Part shown: positions 22,746 through 33,750 of the stretch, in pieces
How the letters are laid out: every line of letters begins with the position of its first letter
Position numbering within the stretch: position 1 is the stretch's first letter
Position numbers and translations under genes: made by a program
The notes under the pieces: generated by a model
Database searches by the model: none
The model's input: only the letters and a program-made list of their open reading frames with translations
Told to the model about the DNA's origin: nothing
Assembly: GCA_022497145.1 (NCBI GenBank)
Contig: MU385860.1
Location: 62,001 to 126,000, forward strand
Direction of reading: 5' to 3'
Origin: Rostrohypoxylon terebratum
Taxonomy: Eukaryota; Ascomycota; Sordariomycetes; Xylariales; Hypoxylaceae
Length of the DNA stretch: 64,000 nucleotides

Positions 22746-23057
22746 CTAAGAGAGTATCGTCCTTGGCTTGAAGCCATACACGACTTCATTGGGTGACCGC
22801 TTTAAGACAGAATTATACGCGTTGTTGATATCGTGCTGCAAGGCTGGCATGATGTCAACCCATGGTATGTCTGTCGCAGAGCAGTGATAACGAATCGCCA
22901 ACTCGACCTCTTGGTTCCGTCTTTCGCTCTGGCCATCCGTTTGGGGATGGTAGCTGGTGCTTGTGGCCAACTTCGTACCCATGTGAGTAGGTATCTGTTC
23001 TAGTGGCCCAAGGCTAATTATAGGAATAGCTACCCGTCGAACTTGATTATGAGCCAA
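22746..23057 (-). mobile_element. Ty3/gypsy retrotransposon integrase relic
   Basis: The reading frame has the C-terminal half of a retroviral-type integrase core: GTKLATSTSYHPQTDGQSER, then RRNQEVELAIRYH, then SPNEVVYGFKP. The YHPQTDGQSER block with its catalytic-region glutamate neighbourhood is diagnostic for Ty3/gypsy (Metaviridae-type) elements of fungi. Everything upstream (protease, reverse transcriptase, RNase H) is missing and no flanking long terminal repeats could be paired by eye, so this is a short decayed fragment, not an active element. Confidence 0.85.
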
Positions 23058-25380
23058 CTGTTATTGTCGACCATGTGTAGAAATTTATTGATCTCTTCGT
23101 ACTACTTCGAGAGATAAAACGCTTGTACTGATACGGTACAAGGCTTCATTGTTAAGTCGCAGGATTACTTGCCTAAACTAGGATATAGGCTTTAGGCTTT
23201 AGCCTAATTCCAGGCTCGACTTTCGTCGATATAGACGTAACTGTAGGTAAATTGAAACAACAAACCATATACAAGCGAGTATGATGTAGAAACTGCTTAA
23301 AAACGTTCAGATGATGACATTCTGTTCGATTCTTCTTCAACCTGGCGTAAAATGCCGTGGTTGTGTCTTGGAGAGGGGAAGATATCCTTCTTTGATGTTG
23401 TAGAAGAGATGAATTTGCTGAACCAGCTTTTATTCAAAGATATCTAACTCATACTCAACCTCCAGATTATCTAATATTTACCTCAATTGAAGAGTAGCGT
23501 GATAGAGAACATTATGACGACTACATGTATGTATTTAGACTCTGAGCATCCGTATACCTGCTCTATAGGTAGACTATACATCAAGCGATATATGAGTTTT
23601 CTATATAATTATACATCTCATACTTACCTCCTGATCAAGTAGATCTGTTGGAACACACCTACCTGCTGCTAAATTCATTTAACTCAAAGGAAATGAGGTG
23701 GATTTTGGTGGAGGGAACGGCGAGGAGGAAAGCTTAAAGATCTGGAAGGAGGGCCGAGCTAATAGTATCAAGGGTGTGTACACAGACCTAGTATGTAGAG
23801 ATAAAGCCTTGGGGGGGTACAGACAGTCTCAGGGGAGTTCTATATGCCTAATCAGAAAGTAGTCAAGAATACTAGCTGCCTGGCTATCTACCTCCTATGT
23901 AGGAAATACTGGAAAGAGAGAATCAAGAGGTTTTCTTTTTAATCTACTATTTCCTGCTATTTCTATGCAGTGTCTGCCATCTTACAGCTGTGTAGCAAGT
24001 TTCCAACAATGATGATCAATAGTTCTATCCACTGAGGCTAGTGGGATATGTGCCTACCTCTGGGCTACTACTAGGTTGCCATGAAAAAGGTACAAAAGAG
24101 GATGAATCCTATGACAAGCAACTTAAGGTTTAAGGCGACATCATACTTGAACAATCTGTGCTTGCTTTATGAGTGAATTCCCTTTCAACAGACATACTTT
24201 GTCGTCGGTTCCTTCTCGAGCAACTATTATATCACTTGGAAGGATGGACATGGGGTTAGTCATGGGTGATAGGTAGTCTGGTAGTTGCTACTGCTTTGTG
24301 AAAACTCCCTCCCCTGATCTAATAAGTGTTGCTTGGGAGGGCCTAGCTCTCAGTACTGCTTGTGCTAGATGGAAACCACCTGCCACTTGCCATCAACCAA
24401 TGTTGAAAGGGTTCTAAGGTTACTATCATGCAAGGATTAACGGCAGCTTCAGCTAATGGCATAGATGACCCGCATTCTATACGTTTTTTTGAAGATGGTA
24501 ATTATTATCACGGCAAGAGGTGTTTTCCTCAACCGTGACACAGTGAACCATGCTGTGTATTTGCACATCCACAGGAAGGGAACAAGTTGGCTGTAGAGTT
24601 AATGGTAGAGAGGCTTAGCCACTGCCCATGCTCAATGATTTGCTTCTAGTGTCCCTTTGCTCCTCTAAATGGTCCAGAAGGTAGGTACTAGACCCGTTTT
24701 GGAGGAAGTTAACCGGCGGGTGACACCCTCGTACATGAATGTTAAATTATTTCTAGGGAAGCTCCCGCTCAAACAATGACCTATTGTTGCCTCCGCAGAA
24801 ATTGCTCCCACTGACAGAGAAGGTTTGGCAAATCTAAGGTAGGCACATAGGTAGAGGTAGATGTTCTTGGTATGGTACTTAGGAAGACACATCGTAGGTG
24901 CCACAAGTCTTTCATTAAGGTCTGGCAAATACGCCGTTGTTTCCTTCTGAAGTAAATACATAATGCATGTGCTATCTTGAAGAGCTTCCACCAAGCTTGT
25001 AAGTACTTCTTTCCGTATGTAATCCTGCAGGGCCAATGAACTGGCCACATGCCTGCATGAAATCGTTCGCACTAGGGATTTCCGCAGATGATTTAGGTTT
25101 ATTGTATCTTTCTGACAGATGTTCGTCGACTTGGTGTGACGAACCTATACTTAGGCTTAGTAAGTATAGCTTCATAAGGGGGTCTTGATTTTAAGGTAAC
25201 AGTAATCGTAGAGGTCAAGTGTAATCAATCAAATGTGTTCGTCAGAGAGGCTTGGAGTCCTCTCCCTACTCGTTGTGAATAGACTTAGATTGATAACTAA
25301 AGAGCTGAATGAATGGCTAGATACATGAGGGCCTGCCATGTTTATATAGATATCCTCCTCCTGGCTCATTTCGTGATGTT

Positions 25381-25512
25381 CTGTTGGTCTCTGTAAGTGT
25401 CGCAGAGACACTCAGAGATCTTTTCTGCTGGTCTCTGTGGATATTGTAGAGACATCCAGAGGTCCTCTCTGTTGGTCTCTGTAGATGTTGCAGGGACATT
25501 TAGCCGAGGTTT
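25381..25512. repeat. 44-bp minisatellite, three units
   Basis: Units are 25381-25424, 25425-25468 and 25469-25512, each starting CTG(T/C)TGGTCTCTGT. They have diverged from one another by point changes only, with no length difference. Inside units 1 and 2 a short inverted pair (GTCTCTG...CAGAGAC; decayed in unit 2) could fold into a hairpin; unit 3 has lost part of it. Confidence 0.85.
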
Positions 25513-26738
25513 CTCCTGATACGCTCTTTTGATTGGCGTTGGTTTTTTTTGGATATCCTGGGGTTGTAACACTTGGGCGGTTTTTGGCTTACAAGTTACG
25601 GGAATAGTACGTCTTGTTCTCTCGTAGACCTAAAAAAGGCAGAAATTAGTGCCAGAACGGTTAATGTAGTTCCAACGGTAATTCCAACAACTCCACCAGT
25701 CCCTAATTTAGGTAGGTAGATGTAACAGATGTAACACCGGCACTAGAGGTTGTCGATGGTGTGGACGTGGGCGAAGTATTGTGAGACACAGTACCTTAAT
25801 TAGCATTTGGTCTAGCTTCAGATTAGATTTATTGTGTTATTGTATCTTGTTGCTGGTGATGTGGTGGCAATTAATTGTTGTTGGGGACGTTGAGGCTTGT
25901 TAAGGACGTCGATGAAATAGTTGTTTGTGTTTGTGAGGGTGATAACGACGACGAGGACAATGATAATATGTGACATCATCTGTCGTAAGTAACACTACAT
26001 TCACTCAAGTTTCGATTAATATCGCAGATAGAAAGATAATAATTGTAATCTACACTAGCGAGAGTCCATGCAAAAGTCCCATTGTTACCTAACCAGTGGT
26101 ATTAGATGCTATCGATGGATCCGTATGTCAGATCCTATTAGGCAAGAAACGTTGTAACTAGGTATGAATTAACCTACAGATGAGGAACAACGGTTATTCT
26201 TATTGTGTATGGCTGGCCGACGACGACGACTTCGTTCGCTACTGGAGCGCAATCACCTATTGGGTTAGCCTAACTAATGTCGGAATCGTCCTTCTTTCCT
26301 ACCAAAACTCGCCTGTTTTGTATTGAATTTTAAAAAGTCGGATAAAATGGTGAAAATACAGAGACTTTTACTTATGCTACAATATAGGGGATATGAGGGA
26401 TGCAAGCGACTAAGGTTGATTATGAGTGAAGAGGGATGCTGGGCATGTCGAAGAATGGGATATGGTAAACTTGTAAAGACGCTAGGTACCTTCAGGAGTT
26501 GGAACAGAACTTGGGTAGGGAGCAATTTGCACACAGAGCACCAATATGTAGGTACCTAAGTTGGTGACTTATGATACCTGAAACAAAAAACAAAACTATG
26601 TCTGTTTTCAAGTTTACTCAAGTGTGTCTTTAGCTAGTATTGTTCTTTTGCGAGTTCCTTTGCACTTGGGGGGGCGGGGGGTATTGTGGAGTTTGGCAGA
26701 GAAATAGGGGACTTCCACACAAGACTGGCAGATAAGTG

Positions 26739-26850
26739 TACCTAACCTAGTAATAACTACCTACTTACTAGGTAGGCAGCTAGGTTAAGTGGTAGTACTA
26801 GTAGGTAGGTACCTACTAGATACTTAGGTCCTATGTACTAGGTAGGTATG
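26739..26850. repeat. TAGGTAGG/TACCTACC tract cluster
   Basis: The 110 bp are built of interspersed TAGGTAGG and its complement (for example TACTAGGTAGGCAGCTAGG and GTAGGTAGGTACCTACTAG), forming several short palindromes centred on GGTACC. The same motif recurs at about 27335-27345, 59990-60000, 60300-60370, 61630-61670 and 62000-62010, always outside coding sequence. Confidence 0.7.
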
Positions 26851-27522
26851 TTCGCGAAATACCTCCATTTTTAGGTAACCCTTTTCATCCCAAATCGGTT
26901 AATAGGGGCACAAACCCTGTTTGCTTGAATAGCTTCCTGTGCTGTCTTAAGCACCTCTCCTGTGCCCAATTCAATGGCTTTCTTTGCTGCTGGTGCGGGC
27001 GGCAACATCAAGGTAACTTCCTTGTTACCTATAGAAACGCTGTTGCATCGACATCTCAATCTCTCTGCGTTCCTGTGCCACCAGTAAACAAGTTGAGTGT
27101 CAGTGAATGAACGTTATTCCAGATGTTATAGGAAATAATAGGTCGGAGGAAAAAAAGGAGCTTGTAGTGTTATTGGTGGAAAGGCGGGGAAAACTTCTAC
27201 CTGGGCGGAGTGTTTTTTGATGGCGTTCCGCGCCTCGAGACTCCATGTCTGTAGTTCTAATATAGATTAGGTACCCCGTACAACGGTTGGGTGCTTTTTT
27301 GTTCCTCAAAATGTCCAAGGAACATTACCGCTAGGTAGGTGCCTATGAAAGATAGCTAACCCTTGAACAATCCCCGGAAGGTCAATAGCTGGCAAAGAGG
27401 ACGTATAGCTGAAAAGGTACCTCTGTCGAGAATGGTATTAGAATAAATGCAGCATGTGCAAAGTATTATGTGTCGATATCGCTATGATGTACTATGATCT
27501 GTCTAGGTATTCACTTGCCGCT

Positions 27523-29748
27523 TTAAACGAGATTTACTACTTGGGGGGGAAATGCCCCAATAAATCTGTCCAGAATGGGCTTGCTAACATTATAGCAAGA
27601 CACAACTCCTATCCTCTGATATACAATACCGTTTATATTGTGCAATACTATGCCGGAAGCTTTCCATCCTCTTACTTCTGCTGGTTGCGTAGTTATCCAA
27701 AGACAGACAACCTGATCCCTAAAGTCTCCCTCAGTGTCGAATATGACCGTGGATCTACCAGGCCACGCAGGCATGTCCTCTTCGAACACAATGGGGGTTT
27801 CTCCACGAAGTCGAAACGATTTCACCTTATACTGGTTACTCGATGGGTCGCTGGTGTTTATAAGGCACATTGGTCCGTATAGAGTCAATTGAGCACCGAT
27901 GACTTCGCGAGTATCATCTCCGCCGAGGAATTCCACGGTAGAACATAGAGGATAGCTAAGCTTCGATGCTTCAGAGGAGAATGTATTTGGTATAAATATC
28001 TGGCCGTCTAGACTAGCCCACGACCATGATGGTGCTCGATACTTCGTAGTTCGGCTAGCAGGAACGCCGATCCTGACGTACCAGGCCAAGGTTTCTACGA
28101 GGACGTGTTCCCAGAGTCCAGCGAGATATCGATGTTTGTCAAATCCACGGCTCTGTAACGATCTTCTTATATCTTTCGCCAAGCCCGAGACAGCCACAAG
28201 CTTGTCGCTAGGTTCGGTTAATCTGGTACTCGAATACACCGTCATTGCGGCGCTCCAGCTTGAAAATATTTGCATTACACTGTCTGAAGCGGTAGGTTGA
28301 GTTGTTGGTGTGGCAATAAGCTGCTTCCACAATATGGGGCTAGCTGAGCCCCCCTGTTCGTATGAGGGAGTCCCGAAGCCAGCTGGATGCGTCTCGCACG
28401 CATGGAGTTCCGCGCATTCCCAGAATACTTGATTCTTTCCGAAATAGAGAGTTCGAGGAGACATCAATCTTTCCTGAAGAACCCATCCCCGCTCGAGAAG
28501 TGGCTCGTCTTGGAACGATGTACACCATGCCGAGTCCTCGAGATCCGCTCTCAAAGTGATATCAGTCTTGTTGAGATTGATAGGCGTAGGGGCTACCAGC
28601 CGGGGATTTCGTGTATAAAAACAGCCACCTTCGTCATCTTCTGCGCTCAGTGCGGAGATACAAAAGGATGCGTTTCGATATACGTCTTGCATTGTACCAG
28701 CCTCCTTCCGCCAATCTTCCGGTGAATCTTGATAGATACATAGTCGATCAATCCAGATGTACTTAATGCCAAATCGGTGAGCTATGTACATTGCGTCCTT
28801 AAAGGTCTTTGGTAGAGTTTTGATTGGATTTGGCGTGCATAGCCAATCTGAAGTCTCCTTGAGGAGTCGAAGAGTATCGCTTAAAGGCTTGTTGCCCCAG
28901 CGATAACTGAGAGTAACGTAGGGTGAAATCTTGGGGCACTGGTGTCCGTGCACTATCCGAAAAGTATGGCCGTGTCGAGAGTGGCTTTGGAAATTTGCCT
29001 CTAGCAATCGTGTCGGTTTATAGTCGTTAGTGTGTGTGTTTCTTTTGCAATGTTCATGGCTTGATGAACATGTCCCCATCCAATTACAGATTATTGACCA
29101 TGTCTCCGGAGAATCTGTCGAATTGCTAAGATTGAAGTTCAGGGTACTACCGCAGTCTGCGACTATCGTTAGCTGAACTAGATCCACATCCATGGATGAT
29201 TTCCAGACTGTGAAGAAAAGTAAGTGCTCACCTATCTTTGGTAGAAGCTCTACTAGTTTTATCCCTTGGCTTGACTCAACAGTAATGGTAAACCTACCAT
29301 TATCAACTGCACTATCAAGGCAGCCAACCGTCAGAATTGTGCAAAACCCACGGTTCCACGTGTGATTTCTCTGGTCGTTCTGATTGAAATCAAAGGGGAG
29401 TTCGCTGCATATGATACAACCCTGTTTTGCAGAACGTTTCAAAGAGAGTGAATTGCGATGGTGGCCAAACGGGTGTTGATCCTCTACACACCAACACTTC
29501 TCTGTAGGAATTCTTATATATCTACAAATGAAATGCTGGTCCACTAGGAAGTACCATAGACTAAACCGATCTAACATCCGTGGAAGACTGAGTGGATGCC
29601 GACTATCTGGCATTCCGAATTCCGCAAGTTTCAGTCTTTCCAATTCTTCTCTACCAAGTCGCTTGGTAAGAGGTATATGGTTTTTCAAACAACGATGCAA
29701 AGGTTTTCCTATGCTTTCAAGCCTATCCTTACAGACCTGGCAAAGCAT
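27523..29748 (-). CDS. Heterokaryon-incompatibility (HET) domain protein
   Basis: A single exon of 741 residues with ATG at 29746-29748. The N-terminus begins with a CQVC motif and is Cys/His-containing to about residue 240 (CIICSELPF, then CSSSHEHCKR), typical of the region preceding HET domains. The HET domain spans about 276-440: YVTLSYRWG (block 1, 278-285), IKTLPKTFKDAMYIAHRFGIKYIWID plus CIYQDS (block 2), and the QDVYRNASFCISA block, followed by RGWVLQERLMSPRTLYF. The C-terminal 300 residues contain the SWASLDGQI pattern common to the family. HET proteins trigger cell death when incompatible strains fuse; which partner this one recognises cannot be told. It has no fused STAND module. 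It borders repeat-rich DNA. Confidence 0.9.
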   Translation of the reverse strand: MLCQVCKDRLESIGKPLHRCLKNHIPLTKRLGREELERLKLAEFGMPDSRHPLSLPRMLDRFSLWYFLVDQHFICRYIRIPTEKCWCVEDQHPFGHHRNSLSLKRSAKQGCIICSELPFDFNQNDQRNHTWNRGFCTILTVGCLDSAVDNGRFTITVESSQGIKLVELLPKIGEHLLFFTVWKSSMDVDLVQLTIVADCGSTLNFNLSNSTDSPETWSIICNWMGTCSSSHEHCKRNTHTNDYKPTRLLEANFQSHSRHGHTFRIVHGHQCPKISPYVTLSYRWGNKPLSDTLRLLKETSDWLCTPNPIKTLPKTFKDAMYIAHRFGIKYIWIDRLCIYQDSPEDWRKEAGTMQDVYRNASFCISALSAEDDEGGCFYTRNPRLVAPTPINLNKTDITLRADLEDSAWCTSFQDEPLLERGWVLQERLMSPRTLYFGKNQVFWECAELHACETHPAGFGTPSYEQGGSASPILWKQLIATPTTQPTASDSVMQIFSSWSAAMTVYSSTRLTEPSDKLVAVSGLAKDIRRSLQSRGFDKHRYLAGLWEHVLVETLAWYVRIGVPASRTTKYRAPSWSWASLDGQIFIPNTFSSEASKLSYPLCSTVEFLGGDDTREVIGAQLTLYGPMCLINTSDPSSNQYKVKSFRLRGETPIVFEEDMPAWPGRSTVIFDTEGDFRDQVVCLWITTQPAEVRGWKASGIVLHNINGIVYQRIGVVSCYNVSKPILDRFIGAFPPQVVNLV

Positions 29749-30805
29749 CGTGTGATATCCCAGCCAGCCGTGGCTGTACCTAGAAGATAACTCGGGAGTT
29801 GGTTGTGTTAAATTGCCAATATCAGAGCATCAATATTTACGATGACGACATAATCGGTCATAAAATGCGCGAAAAAAATGAAACAAGACGGTGTGTTCCG
29901 AGGTTTTTATAAGTCGAAAATTGTCAGTAGCCTCATTTTCAAGTTGATTGAAGTTTATGATGAGATATCTACCCACCTATGGATGGCAGTGTACGGTGTC
30001 AGCCTAGGTACCGATCCAGGTTGCTTCGCCTCTGAGAGCGACGCTGTCATGCTAGCCCACAAGTTCGTCAATAGCGGTCCCACTGGTGAGGTTCTAAGCC
30101 TCCTATCCCCAAAGCAACAACAGGCATTATGTAGAGGCATGCTTACCACTTACATAGTACCTAGAAAGTATCGTCTATGTATCAGTTACTTTCTGTAAGC
30201 ATTTAAGTACTTCTTAGAAAGAAAAGAAAAGAGAAAAGGGAAAAAAAAGAAAGAAGATTCCAAGTTAAACCAAAATATGTCAATTCTATTATCGGCTATC
30301 CATACTGCTGTAGAATGTACTGGAAGACGGCCCGCATTCATAATGTGGCTTGGAATTAGCTGGCATGCAGCGCCCCTTTTTAGTGGTTGCATCGTCCAAG
30401 CTCCCGCGTCTACCCGCTGAAGACCACCAAAAGGCTCTGATCAGCGGGAATCTTACACCCAGGAAAATCTCTCGCCGCTACAACTTCGTCACTGTTATCT
30501 TACTTTAGTGCTTTGCCCGCTGCCACCCCCTATTATCGTACAAAACACGCTACGATTCAAATGAAATCATATCGCAACTAGTCACTCGAGAAAAATAATT
30601 CCATAGATTTAGATCAATTTTTTTTATTTTGATTCTCCAGCTATAAACATCGCGTCGTCGGAAATCCTCCAACCCATCCAAAGTCGTCAACATGATCCCG
30701 TCACTCGAATAACAGTCATCGCACAAAGCAACAACACTCTACGCGAGAGTAGCGAATACCGTTAATCTATCCTTCAGGGCGTGGCGAGTGAAGATAGGTA
30801 GCCCC
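29749..30805. other. Intergenic
   Basis: Upstream region of the HET gene and 3' flank of the EthD gene. A polypurine run (about 30218-30258, AAAGAAAAGAAAAGAGAAAA-like) is the only notable structure. The 106-codon plus frame at 29878 has no coding sign. Confidence 0.4.
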
Positions 30806-31180
30806 TTATGCCTTAGTGACTTCGGTGCTGCCGAGGATGACGGCGCGCGACTTGGAGCGGTCGATGAAGGACTCCTCGTCGGCGGAGATCTTGGCCTGGG
30901 CGTCGCCGGTGTGGGTGGCGGCGGCGTAGGCCTGGAAAGCGGCCTGGTCGGGGAAGGCGAGCTCGACAACGACGTCGTAGTCGAAGTCACCCTGGGTTCC
31001 GAGGAGGACGTGGGCCTGACCCTCGGCACGGTGGATGTAGTGGCGGGTGTGGGTCTCGGGGAAGGCGGAGCCGGCAACCGACTTGAGGAGAGGGATGTGG
31101 GTGTTCTCGTAGTGCTCCTTGAAGGCCTCGGGGGTAGTACCGGCCTTGCGGGTGGCGAGGAAGAGGACGGAGAAAGGCAT
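30806..31180 (-). CDS. EthD-domain protein
   Basis: A single exon of 124 residues with ATG at 31178-31180. MPFSVLFLATRKAGTTPEAF, HYENTHIPLLKSVAG, THTRHYIHR and the FDYDVVVELAFPDQAAFQAY core match the ferredoxin-like EthD fold (dimeric alpha/beta barrel), known from ethyl tert-butyl ether degradation and from many fungal polyketide tailoring enzymes. The HYENTH histidines are the usual conserved pair. Length is typical. No biosynthetic genes flank it closely. Codon third positions are almost all G or C, unlike the neighbouring HET gene, which suggests high expression. A TATTAATA element lies 131 bp upstream. Substrate unknown. Confidence 0.85.
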   Translation of the reverse strand: MPFSVLFLATRKAGTTPEAFKEHYENTHIPLLKSVAGSAFPETHTRHYIHRAEGQAHVLLGTQGDFDYDVVVELAFPDQAAFQAYAAATHTGDAQAKISADEESFIDRSKSRAVILGSTEVTKA

Positions 31181-31310
31181 CTTGAATAGATCGAGAAGGA
31201 TTTAAAGTTGGAGATTGGGTTCTGATGTTTGTTCTGGAGTTGGTTGAGTGTTGTGAGATGAGATGATGATGCTGAGATAAAGTCCTGGTGATGAGTCCGA
31301 ACGAAGCTGA

Positions 31311-31318
31311 TATTAATA
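31311..31318 (-). promoter_or_regulatory. Candidate TATA element of the EthD gene
   Basis: TATTAATA (palindromic) is placed 131 bp before the start codon, with a leader rich in CATCATCATCTCATCTCACAAC-type sequence free of ATG, as is common for strongly expressed fungal genes. Confidence 0.35.
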
Positions 31319-33750
31319 CTCGAACAGATTCCCCACATACTCCAGACGGGACGGCATCTAGGCCCCGAATCGTACCATCATTCGCACTCGCTACCGTCGA
31401 CGACATCGATGGGGATTGGTAGTCGAACAGAAACACCTAACTGTCTTGCCTAACTCGGCGTATAGTGCAGCGACGAAATAGGCAATGTTTGTGAATCGCA
31501 TGAAGAGTCAGACCCATTGTTTCGAGACGAATTAGGCAATGTTTCGAACTGCATGAAATGGCTTGCGGCGTAAGAAACACTGCGATGTTAGACTGTTAGA
31601 CCAGTCTTGCGAAATACCTAAATTGGTAAGAATGGATGTACCGTCGCCTTCCATTCAACCGTCTGATTGGCTCAGCCTCTGATGTGCATAGCGGTAAAAT
31701 CCTTCGCGATACATGTAAGCTTACGTACATACCTATGTACCTAAGAACATAGCTGCCGAGGCTATTACTGCATCCGCTCTCAACCTAACTCATCTAGGCT
31801 CGAAACTCTTCAATCTAGTGTTTCTGAGAAGCGGTCAAAGGATTATAAGTTCATTATGGTGGTATTTACGTCTCCTGGTGCTTTGAGAGCTTCGTGAGCT
31901 GCCCTATGAGAGTTTGTGTGTGTAAAGAATTTCCTCATACAGTATTCTAACGGCTCCGTAGATCATCGCCGAATCTAGTAATCTAAAGACAACCGCAAGC
32001 CTCGGTACTCGGCCACCTTGATGGTCGACGTCTATTGGCGGTGTGATGGAGATTCACTATTGCGTTTACTAACACGCCATATTAGTGCAAGTAGTGAAAT
32101 GATCACGATATAGTTATGGGGTCACGTCGCCGTTGCTAAGGTAGCGGCTCCTCTGATCTACGAAGACTACATGAATGAGTATGGAGAAGCACCAAGGACC
32201 TGCCTGGCTCATAAGTTAACTCATTAAGACTCGGTCTCTGATCGTGGGGGAACCATGGCTTTCGCTGGCGGATCGGTCGAACTCAGTCGCATCTCAGAGT
32301 GTCCCAGCGGCGGGCAGTGACTTCTACCCATCAACACATCGCTTGCTCCTAGGACATCATATTCTACCCTTGGCTTATGAATGAGCAACAGGTTGAATCG
32401 GAGTTACCATGCGGACTGTTAGAGACTTTCAGTTCTCGCTGGGGAACAGAACCCCTAATCCTCTGGGTTGTTGCCTACCTAGATATCTAGGCCTGAGAGC
32501 CCGACAATACTTAAAATCGGCTACCTCGAACATAAAAACCCCAGGACTAAGTCACAAACCCCTTTGCGTCGACTCCCTCCGCCATACAAAAGCCACAGTG
32601 TTATCTTGGACGGTGCCCACGAGAGCTGGCCCCACCTTTCCCCATGAATTCACTCAGCAAGACATATATATCCTGAGAACATTCCCAATTCTAAGAATCA
32701 TTGGGATTAAAGGTCGGAGTGGCATGGTGGTGTGAGCATCGCTCCCATTGTTATAACAATGGGTGTGAAAGCGTGCACTTGCTCGAGGGTTCGATTCCCT
32801 CGCCGATCAGATCAACTTTTTTGCTCAGTGGTAAACCCCTTTTTGATTTTTTTTTTCAATGCCCTTCGTATACTGCCATATTTATTGTTTTTACACTATA
32901 TCGACCTCTGATGACACCGGACCAACCTGTTTTGAGCCTATCTCAAGCCTTGCTGATGCACAGGATCATGCGCTATTGTCATTTGAAGACTTAGATTATA
33001 CCCCAGGTTACCACCTGTCTACAGTTTCCTACTGTGTAGGAGAACGGAACGTATTGTGTAGAGTGCACACCTTGTGATAATTATCTATTTGAGCACTCAG
33101 TCGGACCGGATCGTCTTTCGCCTCACTGTCTGGTAAGGGTATTCGGAGAATTCGTACGATTGATAAGATCTTGCCTCCATGCAGTGGTGGGTAAGGAGGT
33201 GGGTATATCTCTATGGAACCGTATGGGTCAGCGGCAGAATACCGAGATCCAACATTATCAACCTGGATGCAGATCAATGTGAGAATGGAAAAGTGGAACG
33301 AGAAAGCAACAAGGGTAATAGTCCTATGCACCTATGGGGCCATTTTGATAACTCTATTCTAACTTCTCATACTAGTAACTATTGACATACCCCCTGCCCC
33401 TAAGCAACACGAGTCGCCAGCTCCCTAAATCAGTCCGGCATTTCAGAGAGAGTGCAACGTTGCGGATCAGCCCAAGAATGTGTCCAATATTTTTTTCATC
33501 TCTTACCCGTACGTTTCTACTTCTAACAATCACCGCGGATTGTGTACTAGATTCAAGAAGACTCGCGTTAATAATAGGGGTAAATCAACTTAAACATTAT
33601 GCTATATTATACTAAGGAGTGTCCCTGTAACCCATACCATCACCCATTCCGTTTTCCATTCCCAGGAACCAATGCTAATGCAGATAAATCAACATAAACG
33701 AGAGTAAACCGCCAAAACACCACCCCCCTGAAGTTAGCTTATGTAAGCAT
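31319..33750. other. Intergenic, containing a tRNA-like locus
   Basis: About 2.4 kb with no believable protein gene. Apart from the tRNA-like element at 32712-32809, I see only short unconnected frames on both strands and no repeats of note. Confidence 0.4.
32712..32809 (+). tRNA. tRNA-like Pol III locus, possibly degenerate or intron-bearing tRNA
   Basis: A perfect B box (GGTTCGATTCC) sits in a complete T arm (GAGGG-TTCGATT-CCCTC). It is followed by GCCGATC, which pairs at six of seven positions with the GGTCGGA beginning the locus, then by a TTTTTT terminator at 32817-32822. An A-box-like TGGCATGGTGG follows the acceptor strand. The centre is odd: a D stem pairs poorly and a 20-nt perfect palindrome at 32744-32763 replaces a normal anticodon arm. 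If CCC (32744-32746) is the anticodon, the GGG in the palindrome could pair with it as in intron-bearing pre-tRNAs, suggesting tRNA-Gly(CCC), but the anticodon stem does not close cleanly. A tRNA pseudogene or tRNA-derived SINE head are alternatives. Confidence 0.4.

Larger units (their letters stand above)
23058..27522. other. Gene-poor, repeat-bearing region
   Basis: About 4.5 kb without a convincing gene. It holds the minisatellite at 25381-25512, the TAGGTAGG tracts at 26739-26850, a G-run (GGGGGGGCGGGGGG, about 26668-26681) and many small direct and inverted elements. A 135-codon minus-strand frame (24665-25072) has ordinary amino-acid composition but no recognisable domain; I do not call it a gene. 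The region adjoins the transposon relic on one side and the HET gene on the other. Confidence 0.45.

Noticed and set aside
25381..25512. CRISPR array
   Set aside because: Units are contiguous, without unique spacers, and the genome is eukaryotic.
25229..25572. Repeated MSLQHLQRPTE-like peptide frames
   Set aside because: They simply read the 44-bp minisatellite in three frames.
30788..31189. Plus-strand Gly/Val-rich frame of 133 codons
   Set aside because: Shadow of the EthD gene caused by its G/C-ending codons.
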